Positions 35,601 through 44,733 of a stretch of 46,723 bases of DNA are shown here, piece after piece (within the stretch, counting starts at the first letter, position 1; each line of letters opens with the position of its first letter). The notes below the pieces were generated by a model. That model searched no databases, was not told where the DNA came from, and saw only the letters and a program-made list of their open reading frames with translations. The position numbers and the translations under genes are program-made. The stretch spans positions 1 to 46,723 of the forward strand of contig JAKQJG010000268.1 of NCBI GenBank assembly GCA_029561305.1. Direction: 5' to 3'. The stretch is from Bacteroidota bacterium (GTDB lineage Bacteria > Bacteroidota > Bacteroidia > Chitinophagales > Chitinophagaceae).

Positions 35601-37228
35601 GTGAATGAAAACTGGAAAGGATTGCCGCAATTAAAATCAAATTTCAATTTTGCTACAGACGGTTTTACATAAACAAAATCAGGTCTCAGTAATGTATCTG
35701 AGCAACCGCCGTTAAAAACAATTAGTTCAGTTGCCATATAACCCGTATCACTAAAACGATATTGGGGATGCTGATCAAATACCTGCCCGTTATCTCCAAA
35801 GATCCATTGCCATTGCGTAACCGTTCCTTGGGTGTTATCCATAAACTGCACACCCGATTGAGCGCAGGCTACCTGCACATCTGACGAAAACCCTGCTGTA
35901 GGTTTATAGCCGGTATGTATCGCATGGTCCATTGTAGTTGTATCCCTGCATCCCGATGCACCAGTGGTTACAAGACTTACGGTAAAATACCTGTCTCCGG
36001 AAAAAACATGTGAAGGGGATTGTAACGACGAAGTTCCACCATCGCCAAACTTCCATAAATAGCTGGTGATACTGTCCGAACCCGAGGACGATACACTAAA
36101 ATGTTTATTCATTCCAGTACAGCCGCTGTCAGGCAGATTATTAAAACTTACAAACGGTTTTTGTATCCTGATAAAACCGTTTTTTATTACAGAATCGATA
36201 CAACCATTGTTGTTGCGGATGATGAGCTTTACCGTAAAGTTGCCGGTATCTCTATAAATATGAACAGGATTGGAAACAGTAGAAAAAGATGTGTCGCCAA
36301 AATCCCAGGTATAGTTATTAAATAAAAGCTCCTGGTTGGTAAACTTTACTGTTGCAGGAACTGTACAAATAGTTGTAACATCTGCACTGAAGGCAGCGCT
36401 CACAGGTTTTGCCACGGTAATACTGTTGGTGACTGTATCAATACATCCAAACTCATTGGATGTCACCAGTTTTACCTGGTAAGTACCACCCGCAGGGTAA
36501 GTATAAACAGGATTGCTTGTAACAGCTGTATCGCCGTTGCCGAACAGCCATTTGTATGAAAGTCGCCCATTTCCTTGTGAAGTATTTTGAAAATAGATTG
36601 TTGTGGGAGCACAGCGGTTTGGTATAGTGTGAGTAAAATCGGCTCTTACAGAATGTACATTGATATATGCCTGCTTTACCAGTGTAAGCGCACAGCCTTC
36701 ACCGTTAATTACTTTCAGGCTTACGTTATAACTGCCGGTTTGGGAGTAGGTATGTAACGGGTTATGATCTGATGAAAAGATACCGTCGCCAAAATCCCAT
36801 TGCCATGCATTAGCAGCATTACTCCGGTCTGTAAATTGTGCAGTAACACTGTAGCAGCCACTTGTTTGAGAAGCGTTAAAATCAACCATTGGTGCTGCAA
36901 ACACCTGCACATAATTGGTTTTTGCCAGCGAATCCTGGCCTGCTGCATTTTTTACGATCAGCTTTACATTGTAGGTGCCGGGAATGAAGTAGGTAACAGA
37001 GGGATTTTGTAAGTATGATATAGTCCCGTTTCCAAGATCCCATTTCCAAAAGGTGGGATTGCCAGTTGATTCATCTGAAAAACTGGCGAGAATGGGCGCA
37101 CACCCGGAAAGATTGGTTCCTGAAAATCCAGCATCCGGCTGGGCATGCGCAACTAGTCCCCTAAGCAGCAAAATGCCACACAGGAATGATATTGCGATAT
37201 ATGATTTTAAACAGGATGTGGCTCTCAT
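32654..37228 (-). CDS. giant surface protein with 14 PKD repeats and type IX type B sorting domain
   Basis: Exported, surface-anchored protein of 1524 residues. A signal peptide (SYIAISFLCGILLLRGLVAHAQ) is followed by 14 PKD-like repeats (about 28-1195), counted from WxFG(D/N/Y) or close variants such as WDFGDG, WKFGDG and WNFGYG, about 80-90 residues apart. After them come Ig-like or SprB-like segments with YGC. The last 94 residues (from PNTFSPNADGANDIFYP) are the gliding-motility-associated C-terminal domain for type IX secretion, ending in the family-style ISLVR. The ATG at 37228 was chosen to give the signal peptide. It is probably a cell-surface adhesin or scaffold; no gld, spr or por gene is in the window. 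Confidence 0.9.
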   Translation of the reverse strand: MRATSCLKSYIAISFLCGILLLRGLVAHAQPDAGFSGTNLSGCAPILASFSDESTGNPTFWKWDLGNGTISYLQNPSVTYFIPGTYNVKLIVKNAAGQDSLAKTNYVQVFAAPMVDFNASQTSGCYSVTAQFTDRSNAANAWQWDFGDGIFSSDHNPLHTYSQTGSYNVSLKVINGEGCALTLVKQAYINVHSVRADFTHTIPNRCAPTTIYFQNTSQGNGRLSYKWLFGNGDTAVTSNPVYTYPAGGTYQVKLVTSNEFGCIDTVTNSITVAKPVSAAFSADVTTICTVPATVKFTNQELLFNNYTWDFGDTSFSTVSNPVHIYRDTGNFTVKLIIRNNNGCIDSVIKNGFIRIQKPFVSFNNLPDSGCTGMNKHFSVSSSGSDSITSYLWKFGDGGTSSLQSPSHVFSGDRYFTVSLVTTGASGCRDTTTMDHAIHTGYKPTAGFSSDVQVACAQSGVQFMDNTQGTVTQWQWIFGDNGQVFDQHPQYRFSDTGYMATELIVFNGGCSDTLLRPDFVYVKPSVAKLKFDFNCGNPFQFSFTNLSLGADNWVWNFGDGNTSTVMHPVHVYADTGSYIVSLTTFNNTTGCDGYKSKGLMTTKVIPGFFASDSVICKGNSAAFTSTIANGEVNRFIWYFGDGSFESTLENSVTHEYETPGEYTVSLVTINKVNCRDSIVKINYISVKAVKANFGIPVPVVCAGSDVLYTDSSVVSAGSSIQSWQWSFGDGQTDTFTSAPFTHSYTARGTYTVSLKVTDNNGCTDSYTSAEPLTARKVFPQFWTLDSVKCTDNPIRFVCPFYEHGTIYQWDFGDGSTAAVQQPLHAYRSEGDYTVRLKVSLQQGCEDSFTLAYPITIENPIARFSISDSFRNCPPLIVNFTNQSDKATDEQWNFGYGTAIFANNPSHFYSYPGVYTATLTVAGRGGCTNTAHKTIEVKGPKGALTYGPLNFCQAPATVSFAAITTDATSFTWDFNDGSTITNSDSLLTHQYNNEGDFIPKLMLVDNEGCRVPVQGNDTIRLKQLEARFSFADTNACSNGQVSFINTTLSADSIASYRWSFGDGTYADNIKNPLHQYIAEGLYYPSLKVTTINGCTDSFTTAVPVRVALSPDVSVHSSADEGCMPFGISFSGISNNMQTAVTSWQWEFANGNIANGQHPAEQFFSSAGNYVVKLTATGSNGCKKIVSKDILIHASPDLNISGRGSICKGEITTLTATGASSYQWSSTDGKMSCTGCASPLVSPVSSTGYIVQGTNEYGCTANDTINVMVAQPFTLAYSGSASTCGLTGVRLQVSGAEMYEWTPSAGLSSSNTASPIAQPASTTRYKVIGKDAAGCYSDTGFITVTVHALPTIDAGADLQLTSGASVELIPVVSADVNEVVWSPTGDIFRNAGYAVTVRPLVTTEYTATAKNSYGCTAIDKVKITVSNDDPAGGLFMPNTFSPNADGANDIFYPRAARSVKVNRLKIMNRQGATVFDRSNFYTNDVNAGWDGTARGIKQAIDVYIYAIEITGLDGKSKVVSGNISLVR

Positions 37229-37452
37229 TACCGTACCATTGATGGGAAAACCTTTATGGGTATTTTCCAAAACAATAAATGGAAATGCTAACTGGGAAAA
37301 GCAGAATGCAGACAGAGCCTGAAGATGGAGGCCATCGACTAGTTTCGGTTCACAACAACGCTTTCGTACCAGAAGCGTACCCTAACTAACGAAAAACCAG
37401 TGCAGTTATTATAAAAAGGGGAAATATGGCTGCAGTTTCCTATCTGGCCGTA

Positions 37453-37481
37453 TAAAAAAAGTTCCGGAGAAACTCCGGAAC
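37453..37481 (-). terminator. intrinsic terminator after the SprB-like gene
   Basis: GTTCCGGAG (37461-37469) and CTCCGGAAC (37473-37481) form a perfect 9-bp stem with a 3-nt loop; on the minus strand a T7 follows (37454-37460). It separates the two giant genes and ends the upstream transcript. Confidence 0.85.
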
Positions 37482-37509
37482 CTATAATCAAAAAAAATAA
37501 AAAAGCGCA

Positions 37510-40500
37510 TTATCTCACCAGCATTACGGTTCCTTTTTCAATGATTTCTCTTCCCCTGCTGTCTTTTCCTTTATATACCCATACATAGGCGCCGGCAGGT
37601 TGTTCTTTACCTTTAAAGAAGCCATTCCAGCCATCACGGAAACGGCTTGTTTGGAAAACGATTTCCCCATACCGGTTGAATACCCTGAAGTATTCAATGT
37701 TTGATCCAACATTGATTGGTTTGAAGATATCATTAATTCCGTCACCGTTTGGTGAGAAGGCATTGGGCACATAATTGGTTGGGCCGATAAACACATTTAT
37801 CCTGATGGAGTCTGTTGCTTTGCAGCCAGCTGCATTGGTAGCTGTAACACTCAACCAGTAATAATTAGTATCAATGGGCGAATACTCACCTATTCCCGGC
37901 ACCGGAACAAATATGGCTGTGGGGTTATCATCTGTTCTGTCAGACAAATTAACACCGGAAGGGTAATCCCATACATAGCTTCCGCCAGCACCTGCACCAG
38001 TGGCAGTAAGCTGATGGGCTTTATTTAATACGGCATTGGTATCATTTCCTGCAAATGCATATACCGGAGGCAGCATTTTTACGAGCACAGAATCAGACAC
38101 TGCAAAGTTGCAATTGTATTCATCCCTCACTGTTACTACAAAATAAGTATTCTCATCCTGCGGCCTTACGGTTACGGAAGTAGAATCAGCCTTGGTATCC
38201 AGCAAATTTGATGGAGACCAGGTAAAGTTAACCGTACCAGAAAGGTTACTTGCTGTAGCCTTCAATTCTGTGGTTGTATCGAAACAAATGATCACATCAT
38301 TACCGGCATCGGCTATTGGCTTACGCAGCACATTAATCGTAATATTATCCGTAAGTGTACAGATGCCCCATTTTGCCGTTACAGTATAAGTAGTGGTTTG
38401 AGTAGGTGAAGCAACAGGATTTTTTACATTATTTAAATCAAGTGATGCCGCAGGTGTATAAATAAACTCACTGGTTTCAGGATTAGTATTCGGATTCAAT
38501 GTAAGTGAGGATCCTGAACAAATCGTATCTGCAGTTCCAAGATCAAGGTACATTGTAAATACAGAGTCAACAGTGGCATTGGCAGTTGCCAAACAGCCTT
38601 TATCATCTATAACTGTCACAACATAATTTCCTTTAAGCACATCAAATGTTGGCACTGCCTGGTAACCGGTATTAGTAGGCGAATCAACCGAATACTGATA
38701 AGGCAATGTGCCCCCGGATGCGGCAGACACTATCTTGCCATCGGGATTTCCACTGCAGGTTGCAGCCTGTGTACTAAGGATGGAAGCTGTAAGCACAGCA
38801 GGTTCTGATATAGTGATCACTGAATCAATAGAACAGTTGTTGGCATCTCTTATGGAGAGTGTGTGTACACCTGCACCTACGGTACTAAACGTTTTTGAAG
38901 TACCAAAAGTACCTCCATCAATTGCATATTGATAAGGCGCAACACCCAGTGACACATTCACGGTAACAGTACCATTCTGGAGGCCATTACAGGCGGGTCT
39001 TACAATGTTCAATGAATCGATCTGTACTTTAGGATTGTTGCCAACTATAGAAGTGATGGTATTCGTACAACCGGCACTGTCAGTGATAGTAATACTGTAA
39101 GTTCCGGAAGACAGGGAAGTAAACTGGTTACCAGATTGTGGTGTTCCGGAAACTGGTGAAGTGATAACATATGTTAGTGGGGAAATGCCGGCAGTTACGT
39201 TTACCGTAATTGTTCCGTTTGGTATAGAAGCGCAGGAAGCATTCTGAATAGTAGAAGCATTTGTTAATACTCCGGGCTGATTTCCTACGTTCTGTACTGG
39301 CGAATTAAATATGCAACCAACGGCGTCCCTTACCCTTACATTGTAAGCATTGGCAGCAAGGTTACGGAACACATTATCCGCCTTATAGGAACCGCCTGCA
39401 TCAATTGAAAATACAAAAGGTACTGTACCAGTAAGCGGCTCTACTATAATTGCCCCGGTTGCAGCAGCAGCACAAGCTGAATTGACAATAGCAAAATCAG
39501 CTGTAACACCAATATCATTTCCTACCGTTACGGCTGGTGCATCGTAAGCACATCCCAGGGCATCCCTTACACGGATATTATATGTATTACTTGCTAAATT
39601 CCGGATGGTATCCAGCGGGAAATAGTTTGCCCCGCCATTGGTGGAATAGGTAAATGGTGCAATTCCAGTAGTAGGCGTTATGATAATTTTTCCTGTACTT
39701 ACTCCAGTACAGGCAGAATTAACCGTTGCAAATGTTGCACCTACACCAGGGTTGTTGCTGTTAACAGTAACGGGTGCGGTGAACTGGCAACCAACTGCAT
39801 CTCTTATTAATACTGAATATGCTCCGCCTGCCAGGTTACGAATAGTATCTAAAGGAAGATAACTTGTACCACCATCTATTGAATAACTAAATGGTGCCGT
39901 ACCGGATGATACAGCGGGTATGATCCTGCCCGTACTGGCAACAGCACATGCTGAATTTTCGGTTATAAATGTTGCTGCAACTCCGGCATTATTACCTACC
40001 GTAACCGGTGGCGCATCATACGCACAGCCTAATCCATCTCTTACACGGATTGTATAAGTATTGCCGGCAAGATTGCGGATGGTATCAAGCGGTAAATAAG
40101 TTACACCAGCATCTGTTGAATAACTAAATGGTGCAATGCCAATAGTTGGTGTGATAATGATCTGCCCTGTACTTACGCCTGTACAAGCCGAATTTACTGT
40201 TAGAAACGTAGCACCCACTCCGGGGTTATTACTACTAACAGTAACGGGTGAAGTAAATTCACAACCAACTGCATCCCGAATTAATACAGTGTATGATCCT
40301 TCGGAAAGATTACGAATTGTATCTAATGCATAAAAATTTACACCTGCATCTATTGAATAGGTGAATGGTGCAGTGCCTGCTGTTACAGAAGCAGCAATAC
40401 TACCTGTGCTTGCCGCGGTACAAGCTGAGTTAATAGTTGTAAATGTTGCAGACACACCTGGATTGCTACTAACCGTTACGGGAGGCGCATCATAAGCGCA

Positions 40501-43449
40501 TCCCAATGCATCCCTTACCCGTATAGTATAGGTATTTCCGGCAAGATTACGAATAGTATCAAGGGGTAAATAAGTTACACCAGCATCTGTTGAATAAGTA
40601 AACGGAGCTATACCTATGGTGGGAGTAATAATTATTTGCCCGGTGCTTACTCCGGCACAGGCTGAATTAACTGTAGTAATGGTGGCACCCACACCTGGGT
40701 TGTCGCTGCTTACCGTCACTGGCGAACTAAATTCACAACCGGCAGCGTCTCTTATTAATATATTATATACGCCTTCAGCCAGGTTTCTTATAGTATCAAG
40801 CGGATTGAAAATAACACCAGCATCTGTTGAATAAGTAAACGGAGCGATCCCCGAAGTAACTGTTGCAATGATCCTTCCGGTACTTGCTGCAGTACAAGCG
40901 GAATTTACGGTGGTAAAAGTGGCATTTACACCGGTACCTAAGGTAATCTCTGGATTAATGGTGGTGGAACAGCCAATGGCATCTGTGATAACGATACTAT
41001 GGAATCCGCTATCGAGATTGCGGATGGTATCTGTTAATGCTACAAAAACAGAATTGTCAAGGTTGTAATTAAATGGTCCAGCGCCAGTAATTGGTGTAAC
41101 AACAATCTGCCCGGTAGTGGCTACAGCACAGGCTGTCGGTATAGTTACAAAGGAAGCCTGTATATCCGGACCTGCACTTACAGTTAACGGCTGACTTTGG
41201 AAAAGGCAACCCACGCCATCCCTGATCTGTATAACATAGTTACCTGCAGACAGGTTTGTAGCCGTATCAATTCTTGATGTGCCAAAGAAAGGCTGGAAGG
41301 CTGCATTATTTACAGAATATTCGAAAGGAGAAACACCTGAAAAATTAGTATTGAAAATGATAGAACCTGTACTTGCGGTTGCACATGCAGTTGGGTTTAC
41401 CGTAAACGTGGCATTTACACCTGTACCGCTTATAACTGAAATATCATCCAGATTAAAAATGCAACCGATATTATCTCTTACAGTTACATCATATAAACCA
41501 GCTCCTAAATTACGGATGGTATCAAGTGCCACAAAAGTAGGGGCGGTTCCTGTATCAACCTGGTAAAAGTAAGGAGCAGTTCCTCCGCTGGGAACCAATA
41601 CAATGTGCCCGTTATCTACACCAAAACAAGATGCGTTTCTTACTGTAAAATTAGACGTGATCCCCGGATCAAAACCAACAGCCTGCGTAAACACAGAAAC
41701 ACATCCAAGATCATCTTTTACATTTACTGTATAAGTACTGTCTCCGGCGAGCCCAGTAAAAGTTGGTGAAGACTGGAATGCTGCAAAAGCCCCCCCAGGA
41801 ATAGAATAAGTAAAAGGTGCTTGCCCTGCAGACGGGACATCTGCTGTAAGAGAACCGTTTAATGCACCGAGACAGGTAGCATTTACTGACGTGCCCGAAC
41901 TTGTAAATACTGCATCGCTTAAAACAGTATGGGTGAAACTAAAAATACAAGCGGCACCATCTTGCACCAGTACAGTATGATCACCAGCGGAAAGGCCGGT
42001 AAAAGTATTCGTGGCAACAAAAACCGGTGCTGTTATATTATCAACAGCATAGGTATAAGTACCGGTTCCAGCAACACCTGTCACTGTAATAGTGCCATTC
42101 AGTGCTTCAGGACAGGAGGTATTGGTAGAAGTAGCTGTACCGGATAAAGTGGTAGGAGCAGATATTGTAACGGTAGTATCTCTAGTACAAGAGCCGGAGG
42201 TTTCAAGCACAGTTACTGTATACGTTCCAGCTGGCACAGAAAAAACAGGTGAAGGCTGATACGAACCGCCACCATCTATTGAATATACAAAATTCGGTCC
42301 TACTGGCGCAGTAACAGTAATAGTTCCGTTAGGATTGGCACCGCATTGAGCTGCTGTTGTAGTAAGTGTAATTGGAGGTACTGCACTGGCTTTATACACA
42401 GTGAAAGTATCTGTAGAATAAACAATACTGTCACTTGCAGGAAACTGGAAGGGATACTGGAAATTATAGTAATGCGTTTTTACAACATACTGGGTAGTTG
42501 AGTTTAAACATACATTATCGAATGTTACATTCAACCCATTATTTCCATCACTGGCTGTATCACCCTCTGCAACCAAATTACCTGACATATCAGTCAATTC
42601 TACTTTTTTAAACAAGGTGGGGCCCGTTTTCGGTGTGAACCTCCATGACTCATTCATTGTTGGCGAACCCCATCTTGGCGTTGTAAATGCCTCCCTGCCC
42701 GGCGCCATTATACCTTTATCCTGATCATAATTCTGCATCCCGATCATTGCATTACCGTTATTCCAGGTTGTACATATCTCTCTGCCAAATACATGAACAT
42801 CTACTAATCCTAATCCTTCGTACAATGTAATTTGGTAGGTATTATTGATCTTAGACCAGCAAGTGTTTTGAAAGCATGGCACTTTGTAAAATGTAAGCAC
42901 CCACTTTCTGTGGGGTGCAGTACCAATTACGTCATATTTAATTTGTTTTGTAGGAGAGGTATTAGGAAACTGAATGTCAATATCATGATAGGCTCCCATG
43001 ATGATGGCCCTGTCGTATGCATCTGTTGGCAATGTACCTTCCCCGTTCAATATAGTCCATTGAGCTCCTAAACCTGCCTGCGAAAGATCAAAAGAGATGA
43101 TACCATTGGTATTCACGATCAACTGGGCATAAATGATACCATAAAAAGGAAAGTCGAATGGCATTGGAATTACCGGTGTGTACAGATCATCCCTGTCAAG
43201 ATTAGTAGAAGTGCCGGGAATGGAAGGAGATACTGGTGGCCTGAAACATCCATCTCCGCCACTGGTAAGATTTACCCCATAATCATCCGTAAACGCCTTT
43301 ACATCCGGTACCTTGGTGGTCAATGTAACGCAGTTTTGGAGACAATCAATAGTGGTGTCCTTGGGACAGTTAAAGCTAAACGTGGTTTGAGCTTTAGAGG
43401 TTACGAATAAAAAGGAAATAATAAACGAAAGAAGTAGCGTTTTTTTCAT
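37510..43449 (-). CDS. giant SprB-like surface protein with 16 repeats and type IX type B sorting domain
   Basis: Exported protein of 1979 residues. A signal peptide (TLLLSFIISFLFVTSKAQ) precedes a nidogen-like N-terminal domain (about 25-330, with PFDFPFYGIIYAQLIVNTNGIISFD and YQITLYEG). Then come 16 SprB-type repeats (about 357-1625), each of the form ...C....G.I.......G..P(F/Y).YS.D.G......TIRNL..G.Y...(V/I)RD..GC. Repeats 7-12 alternate in an A-B-A-B-A-B pattern with a 474-bp period. Ig-like domains follow, then the gliding-motility C-terminal domain (about 1894-1979, from NAFSPNGDGINDIF). The start is the ATG at 43449. It probably serves adhesion or gliding at the surface; the gliding machinery is not in the window. 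Confidence 0.92.
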   Translation of the reverse strand: MKKTLLLSFIISFLFVTSKAQTTFSFNCPKDTTIDCLQNCVTLTTKVPDVKAFTDDYGVNLTSGGDGCFRPPVSPSIPGTSTNLDRDDLYTPVIPMPFDFPFYGIIYAQLIVNTNGIISFDLSQAGLGAQWTILNGEGTLPTDAYDRAIIMGAYHDIDIQFPNTSPTKQIKYDVIGTAPHRKWVLTFYKVPCFQNTCWSKINNTYQITLYEGLGLVDVHVFGREICTTWNNGNAMIGMQNYDQDKGIMAPGREAFTTPRWGSPTMNESWRFTPKTGPTLFKKVELTDMSGNLVAEGDTASDGNNGLNVTFDNVCLNSTTQYVVKTHYYNFQYPFQFPASDSIVYSTDTFTVYKASAVPPITLTTTAAQCGANPNGTITVTAPVGPNFVYSIDGGGSYQPSPVFSVPAGTYTVTVLETSGSCTRDTTVTISAPTTLSGTATSTNTSCPEALNGTITVTGVAGTGTYTYAVDNITAPVFVATNTFTGLSAGDHTVLVQDGAACIFSFTHTVLSDAVFTSSGTSVNATCLGALNGSLTADVPSAGQAPFTYSIPGGAFAAFQSSPTFTGLAGDSTYTVNVKDDLGCVSVFTQAVGFDPGITSNFTVRNASCFGVDNGHIVLVPSGGTAPYFYQVDTGTAPTFVALDTIRNLGAGLYDVTVRDNIGCIFNLDDISVISGTGVNATFTVNPTACATASTGSIIFNTNFSGVSPFEYSVNNAAFQPFFGTSRIDTATNLSAGNYVIQIRDGVGCLFQSQPLTVSAGPDIQASFVTIPTACAVATTGQIVVTPITGAGPFNYNLDNSVFVALTDTIRNLDSGFHSIVITDAIGCSTTINPEITLGTGVNATFTTVNSACTAASTGRIIATVTSGIAPFTYSTDAGVIFNPLDTIRNLAEGVYNILIRDAAGCEFSSPVTVSSDNPGVGATITTVNSACAGVSTGQIIITPTIGIAPFTYSTDAGVTYLPLDTIRNLAGNTYTIRVRDALGCAYDAPPVTVSSNPGVSATFTTINSACTAASTGSIAASVTAGTAPFTYSIDAGVNFYALDTIRNLSEGSYTVLIRDAVGCEFTSPVTVSSNNPGVGATFLTVNSACTGVSTGQIIITPTIGIAPFSYSTDAGVTYLPLDTIRNLAGNTYTIRVRDGLGCAYDAPPVTVGNNAGVAATFITENSACAVASTGRIIPAVSSGTAPFSYSIDGGTSYLPLDTIRNLAGGAYSVLIRDAVGCQFTAPVTVNSNNPGVGATFATVNSACTGVSTGKIIITPTTGIAPFTYSTNGGANYFPLDTIRNLASNTYNIRVRDALGCAYDAPAVTVGNDIGVTADFAIVNSACAAAATGAIIVEPLTGTVPFVFSIDAGGSYKADNVFRNLAANAYNVRVRDAVGCIFNSPVQNVGNQPGVLTNASTIQNASCASIPNGTITVNVTAGISPLTYVITSPVSGTPQSGNQFTSLSSGTYSITITDSAGCTNTITSIVGNNPKVQIDSLNIVRPACNGLQNGTVTVNVSLGVAPYQYAIDGGTFGTSKTFSTVGAGVHTLSIRDANNCSIDSVITISEPAVLTASILSTQAATCSGNPDGKIVSAASGGTLPYQYSVDSPTNTGYQAVPTFDVLKGNYVVTVIDDKGCLATANATVDSVFTMYLDLGTADTICSGSSLTLNPNTNPETSEFIYTPAASLDLNNVKNPVASPTQTTTYTVTAKWGICTLTDNITINVLRKPIADAGNDVIICFDTTTELKATASNLSGTVNFTWSPSNLLDTKADSTSVTVRPQDENTYFVVTVRDEYNCNFAVSDSVLVKMLPPVYAFAGNDTNAVLNKAHQLTATGAGAGGSYVWDYPSGVNLSDRTDDNPTAIFVPVPGIGEYSPIDTNYYWLSVTATNAAGCKATDSIRINVFIGPTNYVPNAFSPNGDGINDIFKPINVGSNIEYFRVFNRYGEIVFQTSRFRDGWNGFFKGKEQPAGAYVWVYKGKDSRGREIIEKGTVMLVR
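39280..40930. repeat. near-identical alternating 237-bp repeat pairs (474-bp period)
   Basis: Inside the SprB-like gene, the segment for LGCAYDAP recurs at 39539, 40013 and 40487, spaced exactly 474 bp; the segment for the other type, near 39779, 40252 and 40726, has the same period. Coding frame is kept, so the repeats expand and contract the protein in units of 158 residues (two 79-residue repeats). Confidence 0.85.
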
Positions 43450-43760
43450 CTTGAGTGAAAAATGGTTTAGATTAATAGCCGTTGCCGATCATTTTCAAAT
43501 GGTAAAAGCAAACACGGATGAAAATTCCGCTTTTAGTCTTCACAGGTACAGGTAGCTTTGTAACGGCTCTAAAGTTACTTATTTTAACCTAAAATTAACC
43601 CCATGTTTAAGAATTAGTAATCCACACAGCAAAACACCCGTATAATTAATAGATACTAAGAAGAAATCTGATTTATTGAATATTAATCAATGATATATGA
43701 TTGGTTTTGAAGACCTCCTAAAGTATATTATATTTTTCTAAAATTCAGTACTTTTACAGC
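43450..43760. other. divergent promoter region between SprB-like and amidotransferase genes
   Basis: The 311 bp between divergent starts contain no supported gene (the longest frame of note is a 14-codon ORF at 43697). It is AT-rich and should hold both promoters; a candidate for the right-hand gene is listed separately. Confidence 0.6.
43706..43738 (+). promoter_or_regulatory. candidate promoter of the amidotransferase gene
   Basis: TTTG (43706-43709) and TATTTTTC (43731-43738), 21 bp apart, resemble the Bacteroidota -33 TTTG / -7 TAnnTTTG pattern with one mismatch (final C). The box ends 22 bp before the ATG at 43761. Confidence 0.35.
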
Positions 43761-44609
43761 ATGAATTCGGCAGAAAAACTACCCATTAAAGTTGCTGTTT
43801 TAGATCTATATGAAGGCTATGCTAACCAGGGCATGCGTTGTATCCGTGAAATATTGAACCAGTTTGCAGACTTTCACCACCTTAATTTAAAGGTTGAAGA
43901 ATTTGATGTAAGATTAAAGAACCAGGTGCCTGATATGAGCTTTGATGTTTTCATTTCAAGTGGTGGCCCCGGCAGTCCGCTTGAAAGTGAGGGCAGCGAT
44001 TGGGAAAAAACCTATTTCCATTGGTTGAAACAAACAGAGCATTGGAACAACAACGATGCGAATATCCAGAAAAAATATGTTTTCTTTATTTGTCATTCTT
44101 TTCAACTTGCCTGCCGTCATTATAAAACAGGACTGGTAAGCAAAAGAAAAAGTACTTCTTTTGGCGTTTTTCCCATCCACCTGCTGCACGATGGTAAAGA
44201 TGAAATAGTATTTGACAACCTGCTGGATCCATTTTATGCAGTTGACAGCCGGGATTACCAGGTAACAAAGCCCAATCATAATAAGATCAAGGAAATGGGC
44301 GGCTGCATACTGGCAATAGAAAAGGAAAGGCCCCATGTGGCACACCTCGAAAGAGCCGTGATGGCGGCCAGGTTTAATGAATATATGATCGGAACACAGT
44401 TTCATCCCGAAGCAGATGCAGTAGGTATGAGCATGTACCTGCAAACAGAAGAAAAAAAGAAAACGGTAATAGAAAACCATGGCGAGGATAAGTGGAGAAG
44501 TATGATAGAACACCTGAATGATCCGGATAAAATTCTGCATACTTACAAAAATGTGCTACCTAACTTTTTAAGGGTGGCAGTTGAAAGTATGCAACTGGTG
44601 GAAATATAA
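43761..44609 (+). CDS. class I glutamine amidotransferase-like protein
   Basis: Protein of 282 residues with the class I glutaminase fold. The triad appears complete: Cys111 in FFICHSFQLA (nucleophile elbow), and His215 and Glu217 in GTQFHPEAD. ISSGGPGSPLESEGSDW is the usual oxyanion-side loop. The C-terminal 65 residues extend past the standard domain as helices, so it is longer than a bare domain (about 190-200). The target of the ammonia or the amide is unknown. It is followed by a strong terminator, so it is not simply in an operon with the next gene, although the two are adjacent and codirectional. Confidence 0.9.
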   Translation: MNSAEKLPIKVAVLDLYEGYANQGMRCIREILNQFADFHHLNLKVEEFDVRLKNQVPDMSFDVFISSGGPGSPLESEGSDWEKTYFHWLKQTEHWNNNDANIQKKYVFFICHSFQLACRHYKTGLVSKRKSTSFGVFPIHLLHDGKDEIVFDNLLDPFYAVDSRDYQVTKPNHNKIKEMGGCILAIEKERPHVAHLERAVMAARFNEYMIGTQFHPEADAVGMSMYLQTEEKKKTVIENHGEDKWRSMIEHLNDPDKILHTYKNVLPNFLRVAVESMQLVEI

Positions 44610-44630
44610 CCCCGTAAAAATTGATTTTTA

Positions 44631-44657
44631 AAAAGCTGCTTTACTGCAGCTTTTTTT
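44631..44657 (+). terminator. intrinsic terminator after the amidotransferase gene
   Basis: A nine-base stem (AAAAGCTGC 44631-44639 with GCAGCTTTT 44646-44654) around a 6-nt loop, running into a T7 tract that ends at 44657. Confidence 0.85.
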
Positions 44658-44701
44658 ATTGGATTTAAAAAGAACAGGTTGATTAAATATCCCTATTTTT
44701 A

Positions 44702-44730
44702 GTATTGTTATTTATTCGAAAAAACAATAC
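44702..44730. promoter_or_regulatory. inverted repeat directly before the ATP-grasp-like start codon
   Basis: GTATTGTT (44702-44709) and AACAATAC (44723-44730) are perfect inverted repeats with a 13-bp spacer, ending 3 bp before the ATG at 44734. It could be an operator or an RNA hairpin covering the initiation region. Confidence 0.4.
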
Positions 44731-44733
44731 GCC

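Noticed and set aside
37229-37509. The gap between the giant genes as a possible small gene.
   Set aside because: Apart from the terminator no frame with protein-like features was found.
39280-40930. Repeated sequence at regular spacing could suggest a CRISPR array.
   Set aside because: The period is 474 bp and the sequence stays in one frame of a secreted repeat protein; CRISPR repeats are short and separated by unique spacers.
39680-41566. Several 60-95 residue plus-strand frames opposite the SprB-like gene.
   Set aside because: They recur with the repeat period, have no protein-like features, and lie entirely antisense to a confident gene.
43697-43741. A 14-codon ORF in the divergent promoter region.
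   Set aside because: Likely chance; it covers the candidate promoter of the amidotransferase gene.
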